Of a stretch of 64,000 nucleotides of DNA, positions 1-11,999 are shown piece after piece. Both the position numbers and the translations under genes were made by a program. The number at the start of each line of letters is the position of its first letter. The stretch's first letter is position 1. The notes beneath the pieces are model-generated. The model was not told the origin of the DNA and searched no databases. It saw nothing but the letters and a program-made list of their open reading frames with translations. Source of the DNA: Artemisia argyi (lineage: Eukaryota > Streptophyta > Magnoliopsida > Asterales > Asteraceae). The stretch is taken from the NCBI GenBank assembly GCA_030686995.1, contig CM060680.1, positions 204,897,322 to 204,961,321 on the forward strand, given 5' to 3'.

Positions 1-480
1 TTATTATTGTGATGGGTTGCTGTTGATATAACTGTTTTTGCAGCCACTATTGTTGTTATTATTATTAGCTTACCCTATTGTTGTTGCTTGTGACTGTATG
101 AAGTGAAAAGGAGGCCGAGACTCTCGTGGTCTCGGTATTGGTTTCGGATATTTATTTTGTGGAGTTGTGTTGATGAAGTGGTATTGGGGACCGATTGTGA
201 GACGGTCAATTAGATGACGGAGATAGGTTAGTCGGGTGCCGTAGTCGGACCCTAATGTTGTAGCACGTGGAATTTGGGATTGAATTGGACGGAGTTGGTT
301 TATTTATTATGGCTTGGTTATTATTATTTGTGGACTTGGACTATGAGCCGAGAGTGATGACTCGGACATGTGACCAACTCATATGACTCGATAAATATTA
401 TAATCAAACATTACTAATAAAACTCGTAATAATATTATTGGTAATATAATCGTTTATATAAGTATATAGACGTGATAAAC

Positions 481-483
<3 letters not shown>

Positions 484-559
<76 letters not shown>
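484..559. repeat. (AT)n microsatellite
   Basis: Almost pure alternating AT over about 75 bases, with a single G interruption near 521. Confidence 0.9.
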
Positions 560-562
<3 letters not shown>

Positions 563-1652
563 GCGTATATTAGTAATAAAACGATCACGAGTGAACGTTA
601 TAATAATATAACGATAATTATTATACTATGCAAATAGTGCAATAAATGTCGAAGTATTATTATAGATAATAACTATAAATAATGTTGAGAACTAATACGT
701 CGGGTAAGTAATAAATAAAAACATGATGACTTTTATAAATTTGGAAAACTTATCGAGTTATACGAGTTGTGGTTACTTATAGTCCAAGTGGGTTTTATTA
801 TGTGACTTTTGTGTTGTCACGGATATATGACGATTAATATAAACATTTTCTATAACTAAATAACTTATTTAATCGACGGATTAAATCGAGTTATTTGGCT
901 ATATAAAATGAGTATATTAATGGGCATTGTATCCCACGACGCCCATAGGTTGTGGTACGTGTATTAGGATAATAAATTACTATATATCTCGTGGAATTTG
1001 GCTAAATTGACGAATTTGGCAAAATGGACGATATATATAGGAAATTTATTGGACTACGATATTTACCATATAGTATTTTTGTGCTATGTGATTTAGGTTG
1101 GGTATAATCTTGGAGCGATATATTACGTAAATAAATATGGGGATTACCAAATCGACGGATTTGATAAACTTCGATGATTTATTTAAATAATATATTGGAC
1201 TAATATTAGACCTATAGATTGTTTATTATTCTTTTCGTTGTGGCTTCTTGGTTTGTATTGTGTCGACCCTCCACCCATATGGATACCAAACGTCGAATTT
1301 CAAATTAATATGAAGTTAATTCGAGAAATGGATATTTTTGGAAAGTAAAAATGGAATACGTTCGGGAATGGGAATATTTGATTTTTGAGGAAATGATTTC
1401 TGAACGAGCTTGATATTGTTAGGAAGTGCCGAGTCTGTAGTTGCCGTTACGTGAGTTACTTGAGTTTGCTTACGTCTTTCTTCTATCAATTTCTTTTGAG
1501 GATTTGCTGGACTTGAGGTGAGTCATAGCCCCACTTTTACTTTTGAACTTTGTTTTCAATACTTGGGGTGAGAAACGTGCAAATGTTTTATGTGGACTAT
1601 TATCGCTTTGTTTATTTAAAACTTGCTATGCTTATAGAACTAGGTAGGATTA

Positions 1653-1822
1653 AGCGAAGCCTAGTCCCGAACTAGGTAAGCCATTGATTTGGTTAATGAG
1701 CGAGGCCTAGTCCCGAACTAGGTAAGCTATTGATTGGTTGTTGAGCGAGGCCTAGTCCCGAACTAGGTAAGCTAGTGGATTAATTATAGAGCGAGGCCTA
1801 GACTTGAGCTAGGTAAGCTATT
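1653..1822 (+). repeat. Short tandem repeat, four units of about 46 bp
   Basis: Four diverged copies of a unit containing GAGGCCTAGTCCCGAACTAG followed by GTAAGC start near 1653, 1701, 1744 and 1790. The core CCTAGTCCCGAACTAGG contains a CCTAG/CTAGG inverted repeat, so each unit can form a small hairpin. The array lies inside the presumed LTR. Confidence 0.75.
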
Positions 1823-2312
1823 GATTGGATTGATTTGGGCTATAGCGTGCACCTATAGGGTTGATATTATTTTGGTTGGATTATTTTGGTTGGATTATTT
1901 TGGTTGGATGATTGAGGCCTAGTCTAGCTAGCAAGCGTTTTGCGTATATGTCCACTATATTGAATTATGAATCTAAACCTATGATCTCACCAGCGAAAGC
2001 TGACTTTTAGCACGTTTTCTCAGGTAATTAAGTGATGCCCTTGGATGCTTGGATTGGAGGCTTGGCAATGGCACCCGGTTATGGATCTATTTTCTAAAAC
2101 TCTGATAAACTATTGTGGACCTATGTTTATTTCTTTTGGGTCTTACTTTGGATAATTCTTGGGATAAATGTAAACTTTAAAACCCGTTTTGGTTGTGTTT
2201 TTCTTATGTTTACTTTATCTCGTTCTATCATGACTTTGAATGGATACCAATCCCCGTAGCATCCCGAAAGCTTGTTGAGTCTTCCGCTGTATCAAATTTT
2301 GGGGGTGTTACA

Positions 2313-2963
2313 TGTGGCCAATAGTTTAATTTGTGATATTCGATAGATAAATCATTTACATGATATAAAAATAGACAAAAAAAAAAGTTCTTGGATCACT
2401 AAATTTGTGGTGACTGAACCTATCGTGATTGATAGTAATTGTATCGACTCTGGCAGATTTATAAATTTGTCAAAGTATATGAACTTTAGTTAAAAATCGA
2501 AAGGATATGTACTTTTTATTAAAATCTAGGAAAATGTTAAAACACCAAACATAAATAAACTTGCACCAAACCATGTCATTATGTCACCAATTGATGATTT
2601 ATCCCTTTATTTATTACCTCAGATAAAAAACGTCATTTTAGCGTACATAAAATGTTTATAAATAGCCGTTAAATAAACTCTTATTATGGATTTTTCATGT
2701 AATCATTTGCTTGAGGGAACTATAATGAACTAAAACAAAAAACATAAAATGAAACTTTTGTTAACTTGGACATCGGTATACATATGTACAATTAGTATTT
2801 TGTGAGGATTTGTAACTATTAAGAATTTTGCAACGAGCTAGAATGTGTCAATATTGAAGTTGTTGTAGGTGAAACCGTGAAATTGTCTCTCTCAAGGTAA
2901 AGACAAATGGAAGATATGAAGAAAAAATAAAAGTGGAGGTTGTCTCGCATCGGATGATGTACA
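2313..2963. other. Host flank of the MULE, part of a local duplication
   Basis: No gene is seen. The stretch shares clear blocks with 48.3-48.6 kb (a block around gatcgatagta...ttgtatcgac, and one reading 'accaatgtcattacgt' or similar) and with 58.6-58.9 kb (a block ttgcttgagggaact, then ctctctcaagtaaag, then a tcccacataggtggatgta-like block). These are diverged paralogous segments of one locus. The last part is the left half of the MULE target site. Confidence 0.6.
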
Positions 2964-2972
2964 AACATTTAA
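2964..2972. repeat. Left 9-bp target-site duplication of the giant MULE
   Basis: aacatttaa immediately precedes the GGGG terminus at 2973 and is repeated exactly at 41976-41984. Nine bases is the typical Mutator TSD length. Confidence 0.92.
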
Positions 2973-3620
2973 GGGGTAATTGTGTATTTGCCCCATGGAA
3001 ATACCCATGCTTCAAACCTAGCCCCATGCGACCTCGAGTAAAGGGTTTTGCCCCAATTCGACTTATGCGGTTTATGCCAACTTGTTCATATGGCCATTTT
3101 TGCCCAAAATCAAGTACATGTGTGTAAGTGTGTGTAAGACACAAGTACACTTATGTAAGTGTCCTTTTTCTTACAACTAGTACTATGTGTAAGTGTCCTT
3201 TTTTCTTACAAATAAAATATACATTAGTTTTTTATGCAACTTGTACAATTATAGCAAATAAATTATACATTATTTTTTTATGCAACTTGTACAATTTTAT
3301 TCGATTTGATGTTTGCAATAGTATTTGTACCTTTTATGCGAATTGTACAACTTATTTTTCGATTTGACCTTTTATGCAACTTGTATCATTTTTTACAAAT
3401 AAAATATTGATTATTTTTTGCAACTTGTAGAACTTTTGTTAGATTTGACATTTGTAATAGTAATTATACTTTTTATGCGAATTGTACAATTTTTTGCAAC
3501 TTGTAGAACTTTTGTTTGATTTGATATTTGTAATAGTAATTATACTTTTTATGCGAATTGTACAAAATTTTATTCGATTTGACATGCATGTATTGTAACT
3601 TGTACTATTATGCGCTTTGT
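2973..3620. repeat. Left terminal/subterminal inverted repeat of the MULE
   Basis: Begins ggggtaattgtgtatttgcc. After about 55 bp the match to the right end becomes patchy, then strong again around 3110-3205 (gtgtgtaagacacaagtaca, cttacaactagtactatgtg). It continues as an array of short motifs such as tatgcaacttgtacaat, tatgcgaattgtacaa and gatttgacatttgtaatagt. The repeated short motifs near both ends are candidate transposase-binding sites (inference). Confidence 0.8.
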
Positions 3621-4740
3621 ACTTTTTAAATAAAATTATATTAAGTAGTGTGTTGAGTACTCCTCACTAAATTATTATTATATTAAGTAATAAATTCTAA
3701 CTATTTTAAAATCGATTTGACATATGTACTTTGTTATGCACTTTGTACTTTACAAATAATATAATATTAAGTAGTGTGTTGAGTACTTTTTCCATTAATA
3801 TTAAATTAAAAACTAAATTCTACTATTAATTTATGTTTTGGTGGTAAAATTTCAAAACAAAAATTCAAAATTTTGAAATTTTGAATTACAATTTTTAGTC
3901 AAATTTGAAAATATTTATTTTTAATAAATAGATATAAAATATTTATGATATATAGTGTGTTGAGGACTAGTCCCCCTACTCCCCCTCACTTAATACTGTA
4001 CATCTTCTTCTTAGATACGCTTCCCATTTGTAACCTTGCAACTCAACCGACAAAATTCATAATAAACCTTTAGATCCGTTTTTTGTATTAGTTATTTATA
4101 TAATCGTTAACATTTACAAGAATGAATGAAAAGATGTGGGTTCCCAAGGTAATTGATCGACGACCGTCATAGTTGTATGTTACTAATTTGCATGCCTACG
4201 ATTTAATATGACCTATCATTTATCCTTTTGCTTAGTTAATTTTTTGTATATGGATTAGGCTGTTCTTAGGGTTATACAGTGTATTAGCAAGTTGTATGGT
4301 TAGAAGTGTGAAAGCGTATGTTGCATAATGGTATTGTCCTTTTTATCAGTTATTTAATTAACTTGGATTGGACATGGGAGTAGTAATTGGTATCGTCCTT
4401 TTTATGATCATTACTCTACAGCGCTGTGAAAGTGTAAGTTGCATGATGTGTGTTTTTAATTACTTTAAATAGTTGCTCTGTTTTTTGTGGTTATTTGGTT
4501 AATGTTTATGTTGTACTCGTGTGTCTTGAGTGTGAATGTGTTTGTATATGTAAGGAGGTTTATATTGGGCATGTAATATGTTGTATGAAAATATGTTTCA
4601 TTTTAATTTTATAGTTTTATTGGTAGTGTGTGAACTGGCCGAGTTGAAAATAAGCCCAGTTTGAATGCAACTGTAGCGCCATCTGATTTAAGCAATTAAA
4701 ATATGTTTAATTCATTGCAAATGGATATTGGTGAGTTAAA
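3621..4740. other. AT-rich spacer inside the left end of the MULE
   Basis: No convincing gene. It contains three copies of a tagtgtgttgag(t/g)act motif (near 3650, 3772 and 3953), the last followed by a C-rich block, which may be a degraded small insertion. The rest is simple AT-rich sequence. Confidence 0.4.
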
Positions 4741-5100
4741 TTGTGATTTGACATGGCTCTTACCCTCTCAAATCCCAAACTGATGCACATTTAAGTTCCC
4801 TGTCATTTTTATGATTAGTTTTTTTCTATATATAAGGGTGCCAAAGAGTGTAAGTTGCATATCACAAAAGTAGAAATTTATGGATTTAATTGTGATTTGA
4901 CATGGCTGTTACCCTCTCAAAGCCCAAAGTGATGCACATTTAAGTTCCCTGTCATTATTAAGAACTTTGATATGACCCCACTGTAGAGTATCATTAATAT
5001 AAGGGTGTATAGCATTAGTTTATGATTAGTTTTTTACTATAAATAGGGTGCCAAAGAGTCTAAGTTGCATGTCACAAAAGTAGAAAACTTCACTAAGAAG
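4741..5100 (+). promoter_or_regulatory. Tandemly duplicated promoter of the coiled-coil gene
   Basis: Two diverged copies of one segment lie head to tail at about 4741-4877 and 4890-5094. Both contain gatttgacatggct, a gatgcacatttaagttccct block, a TATA-like motif and a gtgccaaagagt...aagttgca...cacaaaagtagaaa 3' part. In the second copy tataaata at 5038-5045 lies about 85 bp before the ATG at 5128, a plausible core promoter. The first copy has tatatataa near 4830 and may be a spare or alternative promoter. Confidence 0.6.
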
Positions 5101-5127
5101 AAATAAGTCTTTATCCAATCCAACACA

Positions 5128-5625
5128 ATGCCTAATGACCCCCAACAAAACCAGCTTCAACCATTTGAAACAACATCCATAACATCTGTGGCTCAAGAAA
5201 CTCCAATGCACCCACCTCAAGACCAACCTCAAGTGTTACGACCAGTTCCAATGCACCCACCTGCAACCCAACCTCAAGAGACCAGGCTAGCTGAGCTGGT
5301 CCGTGCATCCAACTCCCATTACCTTAGGGATATGATGATTACGCTATTTGAGCGTGAAAATGCAAGGGACTTTGCTCTTGTGGGTAACCTGCACGCCTTG
5401 GCATCTGAGTTGTCTCTCCGTGTTCAGGAAAGGGCTGAATACATAGGGGAACTGAATCGCTTGACAGGATCAGTTATTGCATATGAGAGTGCCCAGGTTC
5501 TGAGACAACAACAGGATGCTGATCTTGCCCGGTGCAGGATGCTTATGAGTGCCATGAATGAGATCCAGATTAAGATAATGAGGAAGATTGCCTTTGTGGT
5601 GAAGATGCGCAACCAGAACATGTGA
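5128..5625 (+). CDS. Small Pro/Gln-rich coiled-coil protein of the MULE (copy 1)
   Basis: Intronless 165-codon frame. Residues 1-50 are rich in Pro, Gln and Thr with a repeated MHPP motif. Residues about 55-160 are predicted helical and charged, suitable for a coiled coil. A distinctive stretch (LAELVRAS..., then DMMI) recurs in the ORF at 29730 (IDELARAAGSR, then KDMMI), together with an R(V)xxR...IxEL segment, so the two are paralogues within one transposon. A TATA box lies 85 bp upstream. I do not recognise the family and assign no function; position next to the TIR suggests a transposon accessory gene. Confidence 0.6.
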   Translation: MPNDPQQNQLQPFETTSITSVAQETPMHPPQDQPQVLRPVPMHPPATQPQETRLAELVRASNSHYLRDMMITLFERENARDFALVGNLHALASELSLRVQERAEYIGELNRLTGSVIAYESAQVLRQQQDADLARCRMLMSAMNEIQIKIMRKIAFVVKMRNQNM

Positions 5626-5639
5626 ATGGTTCTGCAGTA

Positions 5640-6349
5640 GTGCTCTCTTGTGCATCTTCTGTCATTCATGGTCCTCTTTTGTGAAGCATTTGGTCTTTGT
5701 TTCTAGGTTGAAGTTTTAAGTTTGGTTTGTGTATGGTTGTATTAGCGTAGGTTTTCAAGTTAGGCTGTGTTATCAGCCCATTTTGTAACATGCTTGTACG
5801 TACGTTAATGCAATGTTTCTTATGCTTTGTTAACTATCTACGCTATTTATTGTTAATTTAATCTTTACTACGATGATACATAACACCTTACAAAGATGAT
5901 ACATAACACCTTAGGTATGTTTGTAGGCCAAATAAGTGACCAGTATCAAGCGCACCAACATTAATTGATTATATAGTGGGTATTGCTGTTGACATTCCGC
6001 ACTCCTTCATCCTTTCTATTGTTAATCTTACGTTACTATACTGGTATGCATTTGAACTTTGAACTGTCCCTCACTAACTCATTCTCATGACAACGTTTGT
6101 GCATAGTGGTTGTTTTGTGCAGCCGTTATGCAAATAAAAAAGCCTTGCCATGTGAATGAGGTAGTGAGTGATGGTTCAAAGTACACTTGTGTACTAATCA
6201 CTTATAGGACTATTTGTAATCAATTATAGTTGTGTGGTAATTACGTTACGAATGTCCAATACTCTGAATCAATTGTATGTGATATATGGTGTTTGTTTTC
6301 CAGTTTTATTAGCTTTTATTAACACGTCATTTATATTTTTATCCGATAG
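5640..6349 (+). other. Intergenic or 5' leader of the left Ulp-like gene
   Basis: AT-rich and without a gene I can support. A splice-acceptor-like AG at 6348-6349 opens the first recognisable exon of the Ulp-like gene, so a non-coding or very short upstream exon with the start codon probably lies here. Confidence 0.4.
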
Positions 6350-9291
6350 GAATATGAATCAAATGTCCTAATTAGAAGCAAGTTGAAATACTTTTATTTA
6401 GTTAAAGAAAAACTGAATAAACAGAGAAGGAAAATGTTTATGATGACGTGCTTTGGAAAATGGTTGGATCTCAAGTTTTTTGACCATGAACCGCGTATAA
6501 TTGATTATATACTGCAAAAACAAGCACATGTAGATGATCATCATTATGATACGCCGCTTGTATACTCTGTTGAAGGTCACAGTCTACATTTTGGTCGACC
6601 CGAGTTCTCACTTATAACAGGATTCCGTTTTGGAACTGTATCGTTTGGGTTATTTACTTCCGAGGAGGTTAAAATTCTAACAAGAGTATTTCCAAACAGG
6701 GCAGGTGTAAAAGTTTCCAACTTAGATCTTTTAAGTGTCATTGAGGATGAAGAGTTTTTTAGTAAGCTTTCTGATGATGACGCAGTTCGTGTATGTCTGC
6801 TTTTGTTCTTAGAGGTGGTTTTTATGGGTCGTCTGTTGACGGATCATGTTGAAGACACATTGCTGAGGTTGGTTGAAAACCTGGAAGAGTGGAATGCTTT
6901 TCCATGGGGTGAGCATATCTGGCATCATTTGTATGACCAAATGCTAAATGCAGTACAGAAGCAAAAATGGTCTCACCTACGTGGCCTAAACAGTTGTAGG
7001 AACTATATTCCCTCGTATACGCTATCTGGTTTTGTTTGGGCTTTTAAGGTTAGTGAATCAATATACATGTAATGAAGGTGAATGTTTGTAACTTTAGTTT
7101 ACTAACTTTTATGGAACGTTATGTTATGCATAGATATGGATTTTGGAGTCTTTTGAAAACAGCAAACAATGGTGGAATAAGGTTCCATATGTGACACCAA
7201 GGGGATTAGCGTGGTCCCGGAACCACGTTTTCAAACGATCAGATTATGGTTTCTTATTCGGAAAGGTATTCAGTTTGGTATTTTTTGCTTGTATTGTCAT
7301 ATATTTTCATATCTACAAATCTTATTAATGGCTTATATTGTCAAGGACTCGAAGGTTATTTATGATCTCAAACCTACTATATCCGAGCAACAATCTGATT
7401 GGTATATAAATTTTCAGGAATTTTCAATGGAATACGTACCTAGGGCTCCCCCAAATAGAGCGTCACATCCTTACGATGTGTATCTACAAAAGTGTGCTGC
7501 AGCACGCAAGCGTGGTCGTATCCGTTCTAGTGACGTGCCAATTGTTGACAGGACTGAGACTAGTATTAACAACGAGATCAGGCTTAAGGATCATGTGATT
7601 AGCCAATTTAATGTCCATGTCTTCAAACTTGAAGCTATTATTCAGGTAATCTCCGTAAGTAAATAGCATGATACGAATATTAATCCTCTAGTTTGTGTTA
7701 ACTATTTATAACCATTTTACTAATTAATTTGCAGGTTCTCGGACGTGAGAAAATTAGGGGTGTTTCGGTAACAATTAATATAGTTTTGCATACACTTTTA
7801 ATTGCTACCACTACCATTCATTCACATATGGCTTAATTTTGAGTACACTTTAAGTATATTCACTTGCACTGGATACTTTGGAGTTTAATGACGTTTTCCG
7901 CAACCTAAGTGCTGAGTTATGTGATGAACTAAATCATGACTTCCTTGAATTGATTTCGTCTGCCAATGAAGTTGACCCTGATGACGCTGTTGTTCAGGCA
8001 ATTTAGTCAACCAAACTCTAAACAATTAGCATTCGACTTTCCCATACTTATTATGCATATATCTACATTGTTGACAGGAATGTTTTCTCCAAGATGAACT
8101 AAGGTTGATATTGGATGATGAAGAAAAATGGCGTCTAGAAGAAGAAAAGATATTGGAAGAGGAGAATAGATTACGCTTTGAGGAGGAAAAAAAATTAGAG
8201 CCGAACAAGAAAGGAAGGCGACTCTTGAAGCTGAGAAGAAGAAGAATTCAAGGGAGTTTATGAATTCAGCTCATATGAGAAGGTATAGGCAGCGTTTAGG
8301 TCCTACAAAGTGGACGGACGGTTCACGGGACGTATCATCTTATTATTGGTCAGAGAAGTATATTAAGTCTCATAGGAAAAGACCATACGGCATCGTAGAT
8401 CCAGATATGACGGGTTTACTCAAAGATGTTGAAACTTGGGAAGAGGTATAAAACACTATTTTCATATATTTACATTTACATTTCAATTTATGTCCTTCAG
8501 ACGACGCATGTTTTATAAGTTGATGTGTTGTACACTCACATAAACTTTTCTTTTATTCAGAACCTTACTCGATGTAACTCTACTATGAACACAGTTCATT
8601 TAAGTGAGGATTATGATTTATTTCTTGGACAGCCTGGACCGCTTTATTGTAAGTTTCCATGGTGTGAAGATGTTTGTGTTAACCGTAGGTTCTGGGAAAG
8701 TTTAGTTTGCTTAGATCCACCTAGAAGAGGTTGGATCACGGATGAGGTTATTAAACATACATAAACCCTTTATTTAACTTTACTGTAATGTATGTCTTGT
8801 AGTTCTTTTAACCCACGTAATTGTGTTTGATTTTTCAACAGCACGTAGAACTCTAGGTGAGGTACATGTGGCACATAAGACCTGCAAATGCTAACTGGGC
8901 AATGGTTAGCAGCTACTTTGTTCAACTACTCCTCCAAAAATCCATGCCAGTTTGGTATGCTAACGGGAAAACATACAGTATTCCATGGGCTGATGTTGAG
9001 CAGGTGAATGTTTGATGCCTACACCTACGTACCATGTGTGATTGTTATAATTTTCACTATACTAACTGTACGATGCTAGTCTGTATATTACAAAAATGAT
9101 TCCACATATTAACGCATCCCATGGTACTATTTGGGTCGGTGTAGGTTTTAATTCCTATTAACGAACCGTTCAGCCACTGGCTTGTCGCATAGTTTGATAT
9201 TCGCACTGGTGTGGTTACATTTTATGACAGTGGGGAGACACACAAAACCGAATGGCGTTCATGGTATGTCAACATGCGGGATTGTTTAAAG
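6350..9291 (+). pseudogene. Left DUF1985/Ulp1-like gene (Ulp-A), exons before the nested insertions
   Basis: Exons deduced from GT-AG boundaries and from the right-hand paralogue: 6350-7048 (DUF1985-like, with LHFGRPEFSLITGFRFG and PWGEHIW), 7134-7265, 7346-7645, 7735-7767, about 7862-7998, 8078-8445 (charged helix), 8561-8746, 8842-9003 and 9145-9291. The last carries SHW (catalytic His) and FYDSG (catalytic Asp) of a C48 (Ulp1/SENP) cysteine protease. The Cys segment is on the final exon at 16967. Breaks: a one-base deletion in an A-run near 8189, TAG at 8854-8856 where the paralogue has Trp, and TAG at 9190-9192 just after the catalytic His. No in-frame ATG precedes the first exon. Ulp1-like genes with DUF1985 are known MULE cargo; whether they act on SUMO is unknown. 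Confidence 0.8.
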
Positions 9292-9602
9292 GTAATACAC
9301 TAATACTAACTGGCTTAACTAGTTATATTATGTGTTAGTAAATTAGTTATTATGTGAACAAATACTTATTTAATTAACTGAAAAGTTGGCATAAATAGAA
9401 GGGGTAAACTAGGGCTAACCTATGAAGGTGGGTGACTGAAATAAATGATCACCTATTTTAAAATATTCTTTTTATGCGACTCTTTAGGTTGCCTTTCACT
9501 CTTTGCTGTAATAAAACTTGATTCCAAACAATTTGTCTTTCCTTTCACAATAAAATCTGATTCCAAAACCCAACTCTCACATAACTAACCTAAACTCCAA
9601 AA

Positions 9603-10490
9603 ATGTCCGACTACATACCTTTTGAAATACAAGTTTCCATCATGAACAGACTTCCCGTAAAGGCTTTACTTCAGTTCCGAACCGTCTCTAAAAGCTGGAA
9701 GAATTCCATAGACAGTCAAAACTTTGTTATTGGCTACGGAGTTCGTCAGAGTCAAACCTATCGTTTTACTTTAACCTATGACCAAGGTCACTTTGGTTAC
9801 TTGTATCTGGTTGATGACGATCTTTCCTTCCACCCACTCAATTTATTTGTTCCTTCTTTCCCACGATCTTTTGACTTTATGAACTTCCCTTACATTGACC
9901 TTACACCAGTCGGTACAAGTGAAGGAGTTTGGTGTTTTCATTCTTATTATAAGAGCATTGTCATTTGGAACCCATCATTAAGGAAATCTGTTGGGTTAAT
10001 GGTCCCAAACTGGTTAAGAAATAAAAGTGGTCATAAATCTTTTATTACCTTTGGTGTTTCTCCCGAAAATCTGGATCCTACCGTTCTACACATTTCTTTA
10101 CCTAAAACCGGACACTGCGAATGGTTTTTTACCGTGTTTTCATTTGCCACAAAACATTGGAGGCCTATAGAAACGCAAAATACTCCCCGTGAATCGATAC
10201 GGCTGAAAAGGTCCTCGCAAGCAGTAATCGGTAGATATATTTTCTGGGTCGCTAGCGAAAACATTGTTCAACATGAATCTGATCGTCCCTCCTACAAACG
10301 TTACATGTTGATGTCGTTTGATATGATTACTCAAACATTTCTAGAAGTCCAGATTCCTGAATGTATAAGAGTCCATCTACCAATCCCTTTCACAGTACTT
10401 GGTCATAGAGGCGCTGTTGTTATTCATGGAAACATCCTCTCGGATGTGAACAACGTGTTTTGTGTTAGGATGTTAGAGTTGGAGGGTTGA
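9603..10490 (+). pseudogene. F-box protein gene, 5' part, cut by LTR element A
   Basis: Intronless 295-codon frame starting MSDYIPFEIQVSIMNRLPVK, a clear N-terminal F-box (about residues 4-45, with LPVKALLQFRTVSKSW), followed by a beta-rich F-box-associated region typical of plant F-box/FBA or kelch-like substrate receptors of SCF ubiquitin ligases. The TGA that ends it (10488-10490) is the first three bases of a retrotransposon LTR, so the stop is artificial. The coding frame resumes at 16524 and ends at 16784. The gene lies wholly inside the intron between Ulp-A exons 9145-9291 and 16967, on the same strand. It was probably captured by the MULE. Confidence 0.85.
10483..10487. repeat. Left TSD (agggt) of LTR element A
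   Basis: agggt precedes the TGATG terminus at 10488 and recurs at 16519-16523 directly after CATCA. Confidence 0.9.
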
Positions 10491-11999
10491 TGCGTGGGAA
10501 TCGCAACAGGCTTTACCTCTCGAGAAGCTTACAACCCCCACCAGGCAGTGTACCTGATCGTTGTAGTATAGTATAGTGACAAGTACCGGGGGATTGATCG
10601 TTCAGCTAGGAATAGTGTTGTTAGGATAGAAATTAATCTAACTAGGTCTAAAGGTGAAGGATGATTCTTTTTGTATTGTTATATTTTATGAAAAGCAAGT
10701 AAAAATCTCGGGTATTGGGAGAGTGGGCAGAATTAGTTGCTAATCAACTAACCCAAAAGCTGCTAATTAAACTAATTAACAAGAAAACTAAACTAAGGTT
10801 CTACAAGATAAGTGAAGCATGTCTACCCATGATATGTTACTCCTTGCTAGCTATCCAATCCTACCTATTGAATTGTAACCTTGTTTTAATTGACGGGTTG
10901 TATTCCTTAATACCATTCATGGGGTGGCATACATAACTCCCCAATTCTATGAGCTCTTATCTCCTCCTACACCATGCCCAGCACAACTATAGGGATTGTA
11001 AACAGTGGCTCATGCATTAAATACAACCAATAAAGACCTAGTACGCCTCGGTTCATGTTTCTTAAGACGTTCAAGCATGTTACCATTTAGAGATCTGCCA
11101 GTTTTCTTAAGCCTAACATATAAATCATTCAATCAAAACAAGAATCAATAGGAAACAAGGATTATAAACTAAACCAACTAGATCTATTGAAGTTGTCACA
11201 CCTTAATTGATGGAGATAGACACAACATCAACAAGAAATCAATGAGATCTAATCAATTATATACAAGTTTCACATAATCATAAGTAGACACAAGGTGAAT
11301 TAGCAAATCATAATCAAAGAAGGACAATCAACAAGAATAATGAAAGACATAGTTGAGATAGAATCATCAAACCAATACATGATGTTTATGGAGTGATTGA
11401 AACCCTCTAAGTTTCTGGAAAAACACCCACCTAAACCCAGGAATCGACCTTAGGGTTTAGGGCTTACAAAAAGTGAAGTTATGAAGTTATATTTATAGGC
11501 ATGTTTTCTGTCGGCCCTTCTTGACGGCGTCAGCCCGTTACTCTTGACGCCGTCAAGACCACTTTTTCACCAAATTGTAGATCTCTTCGTCCTCTTCGCG
11601 TGGGCTTTCGAATCACCTAAATCCGAGTTCGTATGCAAAAGTTATGACCAAAACAATATCAGCTACTCCGCGCGCAAGTTTTGACAAGTTTACACGTGAC
11701 GGCCTTGGTGACGGCCTTGGTGACGCCGTCATCATCTACGGTATTTTATTCTTGGGACTTTGACACCGTCAAGAGCAACTCTTGACGCCTTCATGCACTG
11801 TTCCCAGCATAGAAATTTGAGACTTTGCCGTTTTCTTCACTTTTATGCTCCAAAAACGTCTAAAATGGCTTCTTTTTCAGAATTCACTCTCCAAGTACCT
11901 AAAATCACAAAAGGAACGATTTAGGGCAATATTTGATCAAATAAAGTCGGATTCGGGCTTAAATGACCCCCTAAAAACGGATCATTCTTCGCCTCATCA
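10488..11999 (-). repeat. 3' LTR of element A
   Basis: 1512 bp, TGATGCGTGGG...CCTCATCA. Compared with the other LTR (15009-16518) it lacks ten bases near 10525 (a ctcgag-flanked duplication) and has an extra copy of 'acggccttggtg' near 11705. Confidence 0.92.
11488..11800 (-). promoter_or_regulatory. LTR promoter of element A: palindrome cluster plus TATA box
   Basis: On the minus strand several copies of TGACGCCGTCA or close variants (between about 11515 and 11795) lie just upstream of a TATA box CTATAAATATA (11498 to 11488). The palindrome holds two TGACG half-sites, the core bound by plant TGA-type bZIP factors; binding here is inference. The same layout occurs in the other LTR (TATA at 16019-16029). 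Confidence 0.55.

Larger units (their letters stand above)
1..2312 (+). repeat. Probable Ty3/gypsy-type LTR, 5' end outside window
   Basis: No coding frame of note occurs here. The stretch ends at 2301-2312 with GGGGGTGTTACA, the kind of ...TTACA terminus seen on many plant gypsy LTRs, and the sequence after it belongs to a locally duplicated host module that recurs near 48.3 kb. It contains an (AT)n tract and a short tandem array near its 3' part. I see no matching second LTR, primer site or TSD, so it may be a solo or partial LTR. Family assignment is by resemblance only. Confidence 0.45.

Noticed and set aside
2848..3150. Open frames on both strands across the left MULE end
   Set aside because: They cross the TSD and TIR boundary, which cannot be a conserved gene.
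10715..10936. 73-codon open frame repeated at 15246
   Set aside because: It lies within the LTRs of element A and is copied because the LTRs are copied; no protein signature.
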